64,000 nucleotides of DNA from Macrobrachium rosenbergii (taxonomy: Eukaryota > Arthropoda > Malacostraca > Decapoda > Palaemonidae): NCBI RefSeq assembly GCF_040412425.1, contig NC_089744.1:32746243-32810242 (forward strand), written 5' to 3'. Shown in pieces: positions 46,616 to 56,923 of this stretch (position 1 is the first letter of the stretch; each line of letters opens with the position of its first letter). The notes under the pieces were generated by a model, which made no database searches, was not told where the DNA came from, and saw nothing but the letters and a program-made list of their open reading frames with translations. A program made the translations under genes and the position numbers.

Positions 46616-47122
46616 GTGTTGCTTCCCCACTACAATGGCCCTGACCCTCTAGATACTGTACCTCTTCGCCTCTTCCAATCAATTCATGTTTCCCAAGAGT
46701 CACAGGAGGCAGAGGAAGATGATGCCAGTGTCGACGACTCTGTCAAGGAGGAGGAGGAGGAGGAGGAGGAGGAGGAGGACCCTCTAGGTACTGTACCTCT
46801 TCGCTTCTTCCAACCAATTCATGTTTCCCAAGAGTCACAGGAGGCAGAGGAAGATGATGCCAGTGTCGATACGACTCTGTCAAGGGAGGAGGAGGAGGAG
46901 GAGGAGGAGGAGGAGGAGGAGGAGGAGGAGGAGGAGGAGGAGGAGGAGGAGGAGGAGGAGGAGGAGGAGGAGGAGGAGGAGGAGGAGGAGGAGGAGGAGG
47001 AGGAGGAGGAGGAGGAGGAGGAGGAGGAGGAGGAGGAGGAGGAGGAGGAGGAGGAGGAGGAGACTCACAAGTTTTTAAAATGTCCAGCCATCTTAAGGAA
47101 GAAAGTCAGGACAAAGAGGTAA
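46616..47122 (+). repeat. Duplicated Glu-rich tail with (GAG)n expansions
   Basis: A frame of 168 codons repeats TVPLR(L/F)FQ(S/P)IHVSQ then ESQEAEEDDASVD twice (from about 46652 and 46788). Each copy is followed by a GAG run: 46747-46779 (about 11 codons) and 46885-47063 (about 59 codons). The frames read as poly-Arg (plus) or poly-Leu (minus) over the same run are artefacts. The stretch follows the transposase stop in another frame, so it is either a displaced C-terminal tail or non-coding. Confidence 0.85.
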
Positions 47123-47477
47123 GTGAGAGAGTAAAAGTATTTTCATAATGTTATTAGAATTTTGTAAATTATCTTATTGTGTACAAGAGAAAAAGGGGTT
47201 TACTTTTATGTGAATAATACAATGTATTTTACAGTAAATGAGAAATGTGTAGCCTACCAAACTACATGTTGAGTAACAAGAGAAAAGAAGAGAGTTGCTT
47301 TTTTTTGGCTTTAAGTATAATTTATGCAGTTTATTTTGTTATACAAATATAGGAAAATAAGGTTGATAATTGCTTTTTACATAAACTTTTCAGTTTAATG
47401 TGTGATGACTGTTGTTTTTAAGCATACTAGCTGACAACCCGGCATGGCCAGGAAAACTCTGGATGACAACCGATAAA

Positions 47478-47930
47478 TCTCTCTCTCTCTCACTTTTTCC
47501 CTCTTTCTCCTCCCTAACACAACTCTATTCTCTCTCTCTCTCTCTCTCTCACTTTTCCCTCTTTCTCCTCCCTAACACCCTCTCTACTCTCTCTCTCTCT
47601 TTTTTCTCTTAATCTCTCTCTCTCCAACTCTCCCTGTCTCTTGCCCTCTTTCTTCTCCCTAACACCCCCTCTACTCTCTCTCTCACTTCCTCTCCTTCTC
47701 ACTTCCTCTCTCTCTCTCTCTCCAACCATCCCTGTCTCTTTCCCTCTTTCTTCTCCCTAACACCACTTCTACTCTCTCTCTCTCTCTCTCTCATTTCCTT
47801 TCCCTCTTTCTTTCTCTCACTCTCTCTCTCCAACCATCCCTGTCTCTTGCCCTCTTTCTTCTCCCTAACACCCCCTCTACTCTCTCTCTCTCTCTCAATT
47901 CCTTTATCTCTCATTCTCTCTCTGTCACCC
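47478..47930. repeat. CT-rich minisatellite, units of about 100-120 bp
   Basis: Repeated block: accatccctgtctctt, ccctctttcttctccctaac, accccctctactctctctct. At least four imperfect copies are separated by (CT)n. Long minus-strand frames of Arg/Glu across it are artefacts. Confidence 0.88.
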
Positions 47931-48282
47931 CCTTCCCAACCCCCAACCCCCTTGGTGCCAGTGATGTCTTACCCCCACAGTATTCTTTTCCAGATAGTAA
48001 GTCAGATGTACCAAAATTAGGTATGATAAATTCGTAAAGTTACTGAGTCTACAGGCATAACCAGCCCCGTTTCACTGGCAGAACCAGCACCATTTCAGGA
48101 AAGCCCTTCTACCCCCATCCGCTTTGGTGCCCTTTAGCTCTAGTTATGTCTTACCACCACAGTGTTCCTTTCACGCTAGTAAGTCATATGTATACCAAGT
48201 TTGGTTGACATTGCTCAATGCATTTCAGTGTACAGTATGTGGAACATACATACAAATATATACATACATCCATTTTTATATA

Positions 48283-48645
48283 CAGGCAGTCCCTGGTTTA
48301 CGACAGGGGTTTCGTTTTTACGCCACATCGTAAACCGAAAATCGTTGTAAACAGAAAACTTGTTGAAAATCGTCAAAAATCCTAAGAAAACCTTACTTTT
48401 AATGCCTTGGGTGTATTGAAAACAATGTAAACTGCATTTTTATCGAGTTTTTCATAAAATCAACTGCAAATTTTGATTATTCTGCCATTTTGGAGCCATA
48501 TTTCTTCCGTTGGATTGGTGTACGACGATCGTAAACCCCGGAACATGCGTCGTAAACCGGGAAATAATTTCTGACGAATATACTTGAAAAGTGTCATAAC
48601 CTTCGAACGCTTAAGCCAGACTTGTCGTAAACCAGGGACTGCCTG
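48283..48645 (-). mobile_element. MITE family A, copy 2
   Basis: Near-perfect ends caggcagtccctggtttacg and, inverted, caggcagtccctggtttacg, flanked by TA (48281-48282, 48646-48647). At 363 bp it is the best-preserved member of the family and is inverted relative to the copy at 2059-2414. It is nested in the 3' part of the Tigger-like element, so it inserted later. Confidence 0.92.
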
Positions 48646-49250
48646 TATATAAATTTAGTGTTTACAGCTGCAAATGAAAAATGTGTAACCTGCTGAACTC
48701 CAGTACATGTCACATATGAGAAAAAAAGAAAGGGGTTGCTTTTCTTTTTTAAGGGTACTTATGGAGTTTATTTTGTTACAAATATGACAAATTTTTTATT
48801 AATTTATATTTTTCATAGCCAACAAACCTAGGTCTTACTTGTTTATAAGCATATTGTGTTTATGGCTGCAAATGAAAAATGTGTAGCCTACCAAACTAAG
48901 TGTTACATAAGAGAGAAAAGTTTTTTTTTAAGTGTATTTATGGAGTTTATTTTATTTAATATATGGGAAAATATGGTAGACAATTGCTTTTTGCATAAAG
49001 TTTTCAGTTTAAAGTTTGATGGTTTTTATTTATAAGCATATTTGGTGTTTACCGCTATGTGGTACTGACAATGTTAGGTGAGGAAGGGTAGGGAGTTGCC
49101 TTGCACAGCCCTAGATTTTTTTACTTGCCCTTATCTGAATTTTAATATTATCCAACGGGCCACTGGCTCTATTAATCTGGATAATTTAGTCAAGTTCATG
49201 CGCAAGACAGACCAAGTACATATGGTCCATACATATTACGCTCAAACATC

Positions 49251-49251
<1 letters not shown>

Positions 49252-49315
<64 letters not shown>
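49252..49315. repeat. (TAA)n microsatellite
   Basis: About 21 TAA units directly upstream of the LINE fragment at 49316. Confidence 0.96.
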
Positions 49316-49317
<2 letters not shown>

Positions 49318-50270
49318 AGAACACAATCAGGAAAGAATATATGCAGACTTAAGGTGATACTCAAGTCAAAACTCAATGCCAGAAACATTACAAATGCCAT
49401 AAACACATGGGGAGTACCAGTAATGAGATACAGCGCAGGAGTAGTGGAGTGGATGAAGGCTGAACTCTGCAGCATTGACTAGAAAACTAGGAAACACATG
49501 ACAATACATAAAGCACTACACCCAAGAGCAAATACAGACAGACTAACAACACGAAAGGAAGGGGAGAGAGAGCTACTAAGTGTAGAGGACTGCATCAACA
49601 TCGAGAGCAGAGCACTGGGGCAATATCTGAAAACTAGTGAAGGTGAGTGGCTAAAGGAGTGCATGGGAAAAATACTGATAAAAGTAGACAAAGACCCAGA
49701 AATATACAGAGACAGGAGAATGAAAACAGAATGGAGGAATGGCACAACAAACCAATGGACAGACAATATATGAGACAAACTAAAGAACTGGCCAGCGATG
49801 AAACATGGCAACGGCTACAGAGGGGAGAACTCAAGAAGGAAACAGAAGGAATAATAACAGCAGCACAAAATCAGGCCCTAAGAATCAGATATGTTCAAAG
49901 AACAATAGATGGATATAACATCTCAACCATAAGCAGGAAGTGTAATATGAAAGACAAGACCATAAACCACACAGCAAGCAAACGTCTGGCACTTGCACAG
50001 AACCAGTACAAAAAGAGGCATGATTCAGTAGCAAAAGCCCTCCGCTAGGGCCTGTGCAAGAAACACCAGCTTAGCTTGCAGTAACAAGTGGTATGAACAC
50101 CAACCTGGGGGAGTGACAGAAAACGATTAGGCAAAGGTCCTCTAGGACTATGGTATCAGAACAAATATGGTGATACATGCCAATAGACCAGACGTGACAT
50201 TGATTGACAAAATCAAGAAAGTATCATTGATGTCGCAATGCCATGGGACACCAGAATATATGAGAAAGAA
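49316..50270 (+). pseudogene. LINE X, left part of ORF2 C-terminus (interrupted)
   Basis: Plus-strand frames carry LHPRANTDRLTTRKEG, ERELLSVEDCINIESRALGQ and later QTKELASDETWQRLQRGELK, AAQNQALRIRYVQRTIDGYN. This is the post-polymerase region of a non-LTR retrotransposon (family form HP..D..RLY..R..GGRGL.S.ED). A CKCN/H-like zinc knuckle is partly present (CNMKDKTINH). The sequence breaks at about 50270 after AMPWDTRIYEKE and resumes at 55243 with KYQDLKI, so the same element was split by LINE Y. Stops and frame changes are present. I cannot name the clade. Confidence 0.75.
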
Positions 50271-50570
50271 AGTGTCGGGGACGGACATGTTGGAGGTCTC
50301 TCTCGTGTTTTTTTACCAAAAAAAGAAGGGTTTTTCGCTCTTGGTGATTATACCTCTCATAGAAGGCAATGTGTTAATAATGTCTCTACATAATACACGG
50401 CACGTAAAGTCGGTTAGTGTTGTGTAATTGCAGACATATTAATCTACGTTCTGCCCAATCAGTTCCTTGAAATTTTCAAGTTTCAACTTCTTGAAGCCTA
50501 CTGGCCCTGGGAAATGGGTAGTAGAGTGCTGTGTTTGTGTTAGTGCTTGGCCCTCCCTTTACCACAAAAA

Positions 50571-51970
50571 TGTCATCTGACGAACCTCCAACCATCTTGC
50601 CAGTGACCCTGGCACCTAACAATACCTGTGCCCCACACAAGTTCTGTGCTCGCGAACAATTGTCTTTACTTTATACCATACCAATCGAACCGTTCCGATG
50701 ACGAGTGTACAATACAATCGGTCAGTGCAGCCTTCTCTGACAAGGAAATTAACACTGCATATACAAAATGCAAAGACCTGATACCAGATACCATTTTCCA
50801 GGAGCGACCCATTAAAAGCTTATCCTCTCTCAAGAAAGGACCTGCTCAGTGGAAATCTACGCTGATGACCCTAACAATCTGCTTCCAAAGGGGTCTGCTG
50901 ATCTAAGCCTGCCTGCAGTGTATTATACGGCAAAAAATGCCTTTCTAAAAGCAAAGTCCCTCTCAGAAATTGACAAAACCTCAGAAAAAATTAAGGAAGC
51001 TCATGACAAATTTTCACAGATCTGGGGCGTGATCAAAGGATTACAGGAATCATTTGACATTCTTAAAACTGTGGAAACAAATAACAATCTTTCACAGATC
51101 TGGGATGCGATCAAAGGAGCAGGAATCTTTAGACAATCGCACAGCAAGCCACCAGACTCCTTTGAATGAGGTACCTATTATTTCCTTGCCTCCCAACAAC
51201 ACGAGAGAAGTTAGGGTGTGACGTGAAGTTGAGATGGCCATACCCTCCCATGAGGGAACTGCCCTCTCTCCCTAGGACGAAGCATCCACATCAGCTGTAG
51301 ACCTGTCAGAGAGGGCCGATGAACCCCCAACCTCCTCTCCCTTCCCAGTGGCTCCGGTGGAAGATAGATCTTCAGCAACGATCACCAGCCCTCGTGAGTC
51401 TTCCGACCCTATCTCTCCCACCCAACCCCCCGTCGTGGATGAACATGTGATTGATCATCAGGGGACTGGGGGCTGGCAGGCACAAACAAGTAGAAAAAAG
51501 AAAAGAACACCTCGATTGTCTGCTGAACCGAAGCCCAACATTTGTGAATCACCTTACCCGAAACCTGAGAGGAGATCTCACATTGTGATTCACAATTTAC
51601 ACTCATCAGTGAAGCTAGATGCCACAGTAGAGAAAGTCAAGTTTCTCAAGGGCTCCAGCCCTCTTATCTCCCACGAACTCCCATGCAAAATTAAACAAAG
51701 TGGCCTGCATGATTACCTGCCTATTTCACCACCTCGATGTTCTTCAAGGCGAGAATTTCGGGCCTAAGATAAAAGTCTCAAGATACAACCTAATCCGGGA
51801 CCTACCTCCCCCACGGGAACTTACTGACACCCCAAGTAGGGGTTCAGGCGCAGACTCGCCCTCTACCACAAGTGCCAGCCATCCTCCCAGGCCGAGTGAA
51901 TACCCACCCCCGCTGGCCAACCCCCCACCCACCCAAATGATCAACTCATTCATTTCCCATCTCCGTGAGT
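50571..51970 (+). pseudogene. LINE Y ORF1 remnant
   Basis: An ATG near 50571 (MSSDEPPTILPVTLAP) opens a frame that shifts several times. Later pieces include LPAVYYTAKNAFLKAKSLSE, KIKEAHDKFSQIWGVIKGLQ (50849-51169, helix-rich) and VEDRSSATITSPRESSDPIS to QTSRKKKRTPRLSA and RRSHIVIHNLHSSVKLDATV (51348-51767). The last resembles the start of an RNA-binding fold, as in many ORF1 proteins, but no motif is decisive. A motif (T)NNNLSQIWDAIKG repeats one from 20 residues earlier (DKFSQIWGVIKG), indicating an internal duplication. Called ORF1 from position and composition. Confidence 0.5.
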
Positions 51971-51974
51971 TGCC

Positions 51975-54600
51975 ATGGATACACTAGATATAATCTCTTG
52001 GAATATTTTTGGCCTCAAGTGGAACATTCCTCCCTTAAACATGTTCTGCAAAAACTTCAAAGGCATCATTGCATTACAAGAAACGCTCCTCTGGCCTCAT
52101 GACCTTGCCATCTGCGATTCAGTGCATGAAGCCTTCAGAGCTTTCTCGACCTCATCGATGCAAGTTACAGATCACATCGTAGCCGGTCGCCCGAAAAGGG
52201 GCCTTTCTTTCCTGTGGCACAAATCGCTGGACAATATGGTGAATGTGTTGACCCAAAGGAGTAACAGATTGCTGGGGCTTCAAGTGACATTAGGGGACTT
52301 TAAGATCCTAATAATTAATGTTCATATGCCCTGGGAAAAGAACAATAATTTTGATCAATACTGCATGATCCTAGGTGAGTTACATAGCATTATTCACAAT
52401 TCTACTGTTGCTCATATTTGTATAATTGGGGACCTTAATTCTAACCCCAGAAAATAGTTTTATAACAAACTTCCTTGCTTCTGTCAAAATCACGCTCTCC
52501 AAATTAGTGATGTAATGCTCCTCCCTCCCTCCTCCTATACCCATGTACAGAACAGAACGGACACAGTTACAACTTCATGATTCTATTGTGACCTACAACA
52601 TTCGCTACGATCTTGCGGGCTATGATCACATCCCCTTACAGGTGTCATTCAGTACCCCATCCCTCCCTACCGTGAATCCCCTAACTGATCACCCACCTGC
52701 TGTTAACTGGGATTTTAAAAACCAACAGAAAACAAGATCCTTTAGGGAAACCAAGGAAACCAGGCTGCGGTTAATAGCTCAACCGGCAGACACCTTACTG
52801 TGCACTAACCCAAAATGTAGAAACGATCATCACAGGAAAGATCTGAAAGACTTCTATTCGAATATAATTTCCGCTATGCTCGCCTCCAGCAGGGATACCT
52901 TTAGATCGCATCATGGCAACTCTCGTAATATACCTGGATGGAATGACTTGGTTAAAGATCTTTATACACATTCACAAGAAATGTTTCTACTGTAGAGGCA
53001 AAATGGTAGCCCGAGGGAAGGACACTTTGCACTGCTAATGAGGAAGGCAAGAGCGCAGTTCAAACTTGCCCTTAAACATTGCAGACAATGAAAAACAACT
53101 AAGAGCTGATGCAATGTCTAGAAAATTAGAATCTAGCGATTATCCCCGTCTTTGGAACGAGATTCAATCCCAAAATCCCAAAACTAAAAAGCTATCGCAG
53201 TGAGTAGGAGAAGCCGTCAGTGACGAGGCTATAGCAAGAATGTGGGGTGATCACTTCAGCACTTTCCTGAATTGCATAAACGATCAAGACTCCCACAGGG
53301 ATGTAAATAACCTCCTTACTGAAAATATTCAATTTCATTTTGCTGATCATATTACGTGAGGTAACATCAGTGATGGCATAAACAACCAACCTAATAATAA
53401 ATCGCCCAGCTGTGATGGTCTGCCTGATGAAACTTTCAAATTCTGCCAACCGATAATTTACATTTTGCTAGCTGCTCTATTCAATGCGTGCATAATTCAC
53501 CAGTTTCTCCCAGACTCCCTACTCTTAGCTCACTTAATACCATTAATAAAAAACAAGTTAAAGGATGCAGCTGACCCTGGCAATTATCGCCCGATTGCAA
53601 TTACTGCAATTACGTCGAATATACTTGAGTCTGTTCTTCTAGTGAGACTTCTCCCCTTTCTAAACGCTACTGACAACCAGTTTGGCTTTAAAACACACCA
53701 CTTGACAGACACCTGCATCTACATCCTGAAAGAGTTGCTGAACTATTACCTATCATCAGCCTCTCCTGTTTTCCTGTTTTGTGGATGTGAGAAAAGCATT
53801 TGACAGAGTAAACTACCTAAAGCTCTCCCTGAAGCTGCATAAACGAGGCACACCTCTATATCCAATTGGCATCTTGTGTTGTTGGTTCTCCACACAGCAA
53901 TTCTGCGTCAAATGGGGTAACGTGCTGTCGTACACCTTCAGCTCCCTAAACAGGCTCCAGCAAGGGGGCATTCTCTCTCCAAACCTGTTTAACATGTACA
54001 CAGATCCCCTGAATGTCAAACTGAACTCACTCCCAATCGGATGCACTATCAACGAAACAACAATAAACAACCTCTGTTATGCCAATGATATGGTTCTGAT
54101 TTCCCCATCAGTGCAAGGTCTCCAGCGACTCATCGACATCTGCCCCCAGTATGCAGATGAATTTGAATCTATACAATGAAACCAAGACCCAGTGTATGTC
54201 ACTGCTCGAGGTCGCTTAAGCATATTGCAGAGCCACTAATTTTCCTCAGAAATCATCGTCTTGAATTTCCGTATTTGGGCCACATTATCATGGACGACCT
54301 AAAAGGTACGGCAGACACAGAACAGAGGCATCATAAACTATGTGCAACTGGCAACATGATTGCAAGGGGGTATGCCTTCTGTCACCGAGAAACGAAACTG
54401 CTGCTCTTCCACTCATACTGCTACAGTATATATGGGTGTTAGCTTTGGATGAATTATACCTGAGAGACCATGAGACGTATCACTGTTGTTCACAACAACA
54501 TTCTGAGATGCCTCACAAACACTCCTTACTATCACTCAGCCACGCAGATGTTCATAGAAAACTGCCTGGATAATTTGAAAATCATTGTGAGGCAAAAATG
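51975..54600 (+). pseudogene. LINE Y ORF2: APE endonuclease and reverse transcriptase, broken
   Basis: The ATG at 51975 begins MDTLDIISWNIFGLKWN. Then follow KGIIALQETLLWP (catalytic Glu), ILIINVHMPWEKNN and HICIIGDLNSNPRK (family GD.N), an APE-type endonuclease that nicks target DNA. After stops and shifts the polymerase appears: SPSCDGLPDE (about 53400), LIPLIKNKLKDAADPGNYRP (53540-53600), FVDVRKAFDRVNY (about 53775), RLQQGGILSPNLFNMYTDPL and NNLCYANDMVLISPS (about 54070). The last should be YADD; here it is YAND, losing one catalytic Asp. C-terminal pieces include FPYLGHIIMDDLKGTADTEQ and LLLFHSYCYSIYGC. Motif style suggests CR1/Jockey-group. It cannot be active. Confidence 0.86.
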
Positions 54601-54806
54601 TCCAGTCTGATCACCCGACTGAGAAACAGCAGCAATTCGCTCATTCAAAGCATCCTGAGCAGTGAGGCAAGAAGATGATCTAAAATGTGGAAAAGATGGA
54701 ATAATGAGGCGACGGTTCCTTAAATGTCTTACTCTCTATTTTTACAATTATAAAGTGTCATCTCCAGAATCTGTCATTATTATTATAATTTTTATCATTA
54801 TTATTA

Positions 54807-54807
<1 letters not shown>

Positions 54808-54838
<31 letters not shown>
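54808..54838. repeat. (TTA)n microsatellite
   Basis: About ten TTA units in the 3' UTR of LINE Y. Confidence 0.9.
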
Positions 54839-54839
<1 letters not shown>

Positions 54840-55242
54840 ATTTCTACGTTTCCTGTTATTTTTGGTTTTTTTACTCTTTATTATTACTGTGATTAATATT
54901 GTAGTTTTTATTATTACTGTGATTAATAGTATAGAGTTTTGCAATTTTCAATATTTGTATTTAACCTTCTGGACCTGATTTCTGTAACCACCTAAGGTCC
55001 CCAGATGGAAATTAATCATCTGTAACCTGCATTTTTTATTATCATTTTTTTTCTATTATTCTCTATATAATTACTGTCATTACCATTATTATGAATTCTA
55101 TTTTTTCTGCTTCTTTAGCAACTGTGTAGATACTGCCGATAATTATTTTTATCACGTTACCTATGTATCTAGATTGTGTGTATTGTATTTGTATATTCCA
55201 TGTATATGGCCCTGAGCTGCAATAAAGATTATTATTATTATT

Positions 55243-55530
55243 ATAAGTATCAAGACCTGAAAATCAAAATAAGAAGGATATGAGATATGCCAGTGGGAAC
55301 TGTACCCATAATCATAGGAACACTAGGCACGATCCCAAGATCCCTGAAAAGGAATCTGGAAAAACTAGATGGTGAAGTAGCTCCAGGACTCATGCAGAAG
55401 GGTGCACTACTAGAAACAGTGCACATAGTGAGAAAAGTGATGGACTACTAAGAAGGCAGGATGCAACCCTGAACCCCAAGCTATAAAAACCACCCAGTCG
55501 AATAGGATGACTGTGATAGAAAAAAAATAC
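55243..55530 (+). pseudogene. LINE X, right part: ORF2 end and 3' tail
   Basis: Reads KYQDLKIKIRRI, a stop, then MPVGTVPIIIGTLGTIPRSL, KRNLEKLDGEVAPGLMQKGA and LLETVHIVRKVMDY with a stop. This is the conserved last part of ORF2 in the clade of LINE X. A short 3' UTR ends with aaaaaaaatactgtaataat. It continues the frame broken at 50270, which identifies the interrupting 5 kb as a later insertion. Confidence 0.78.
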
Positions 55531-55551
55531 TGTAATAATAATAATTCTGGG

Positions 55552-55605
55552 CTTTGACCTGTGTCAGCCAGTGAAATTGCCACTTAGCACACATTTCTAG
55601 GTAAA
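55552..55605. repeat. Short module shared with 61912-61968
   Basis: cctgtgtcagccagtgaaa, then ttagcaca(c)atttctaggt, occurs here and at about 61922 in the same orientation. It marks the probable edge of a dispersed element. Confidence 0.6.
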
Positions 55606-56055
55606 TTAATTGTTATTATAAGTAAATAAGGGGGGAGAAGGTTAAGGAGGAATTTGTGTATGCACACTGTATATACTGTATCCTCATAAGATTTCACCCA
55701 TTTTCTTTATCACAAGAATTTTTTATTTGATCATACACTCCGTGTAAAGTTTTTTTAAAATTCCCTAGGCACCATACAGTTATGCTTAAATTTGCACTTC
55801 AATGTAGTTATGAAATACAAGGTTTTAACATAAAATACTAGGACTCACTATAACACAACATACTGTATATGTACTTTAAAATCAGTTCCTAAACAGACAT
55901 AAAAAAAGTTGTGATATACAATAAAAATTAAGAAAATACACATTTTATTACCAACACAAACAACATCACCACATAAACTGCAAGTCATACTCTCTTCAAA
56001 GTGATCTTTAAAAATATTGCTTTACATTTTTAACACAATTTCCACTAAGCTTTGC

Positions 56056-56058
<3 letters not shown>
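55606..56058. other. PLC-gamma intron segment
   Basis: About 450 AT-rich bases; nothing recognised. Confidence 0.5.
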
Positions 56059-56141
<83 letters not shown>

Positions 56142-56148
56142 TGTGTGT
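56059..56148. repeat. (GA)n then (GT)n compound microsatellite
   Basis: About 40 GA units change into five GT units at 56140. Confidence 0.96.
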
Positions 56149-56857
56149 AGTAGTGAGTAAACTCGCAAAAACAACAGTATGCTTTGGTTATGTAAACATT
56201 CAAGATCAGAAGGAATGTTTTCCTTCTATGCTATTTCTCTTCCATTTTGTAAAGTAACTGTATGCAACAAACAGTACAGCATGAATAGAGCTAGAGATAA
56301 AGATACACAGAAAACTTAAAACTAAATAGCATTTTTAATATAGAAGCTATGCTCAAGCCTAATCTTTGCCTAGGCCCAATCATCACCAACTGGGCTCACT
56401 ATTTTTTTTATTGCTTGACTATTTCTACTATCTTGTCAATCATGACAATTACCTTTTTTATACATCACAAGCACTTTCAACAGAATTTAATTCTAAAGGT
56501 ACAGGAACAAATGCTCACAATTTAAAACTTTAATGAAATATGCAAACGAGTTTCTGCAACCACCATTGTATAAAACCCTTATTCTTGGTTCAAATGCCTC
56601 TGGCATATTTTTATGTTTATAGAATAAAGCAACAAAGTACAACGAAGCAACTGTTTATGCACACACACTCTTGACATGTCAGTGGACAATAACTATCTAT
56701 TGATGGGTTGAAAGTGTGGATTTATGAACAATGCACCTAGAACGTGGGGATGGGAGGTGTTGAGAACCCAAACAGGCTATCACTACTCCAGTTGACAAGT
56801 GTTCAGTTATTTTTTTTTCTTTCTTCAAGTGACCACACTTGTTTTTAGGAAAATTCT
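56149..56857. other. PLC-gamma intron segment
   Basis: No gene or dispersed repeat recognised. Confidence 0.5.
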
Positions 56858-56923
56858 CTTACATCACTTATGGTGATGTAAGGTTATGGTGTCACTTGTT
56901 ACAGTAACAAGTGACACCATAAC
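56858..56923. repeat. Two abutting perfect hairpins
   Basis: Hairpin 1: cttacatcac (56858-56867) pairs with gtgatgtaag (56873-56882) across the 5-base loop ttatg. Hairpin 2 begins at the next base: gttatggtgtcacttgtta (56883-56901) pairs with taacaagtgacaccataac (56905-56923) across the 3-base loop cag. All 10 and 19 pairs are perfect. No coding frame or transposon end explains them. Confidence 0.93.

Larger units (their letters stand above)
43149..49192 (+). mobile_element. Tigger/pogo-like transposon copy 2, about 6 kb, with internal duplications
   Basis: The left end acagtaatccctcaattatt (43149) has its counterpart at the right (tattaatctggataattta, to about 49192). The matching right end of copy 1 (ataattgagagattact) confirms the family. 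Inside: a mixed 5' region with (GA)n tracts and a tandem duplication (43921-44118 and 44164-44373); a broken transposase (44834-46290); a duplicated Glu-rich tail (46616-47122); CT-rich minisatellite DNA (47478-47930); repeated 3' UTR blocks; and a nested family-A MITE (48283-48645). Outer borders are less certain than the coding region. It lies in the PLC-gamma intron upstream (gene sense) of exon 42933-43047. Confidence 0.72.
50271..55242 (+). mobile_element. LINE Y, near full-length CR1-like element nested in LINE X
   Basis: The insert carries a 5' region, an ORF1 remnant, ORF2 with endonuclease and reverse transcriptase, a 3' UTR and an AATAAA-like motif (caataaagatt) followed by (ATT)n at 55230-55242. 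It splits LINE X: coding sequence left and right of it is collinear. Both inner borders are given to within a few bases. No clear target duplication can be seen because the tail is simple repeat. Confidence 0.8.

Noticed and set aside
46880..47078. Long poly-Glu, poly-Arg and poly-Leu frames
   Set aside because: All are readings of one GAG tandem repeat; at most the Glu frame has meaning as a transposase tail.
47514..47914. Arg/Glu/Gly-rich minus-strand frames
   Set aside because: Products of the CT-rich minisatellite, with the same 100-120-bp unit repeated.
49251..49475. Minus-strand frame ending in poly-Tyr
   Set aside because: Reads through the (TAA)n tract and is antisense to LINE X.
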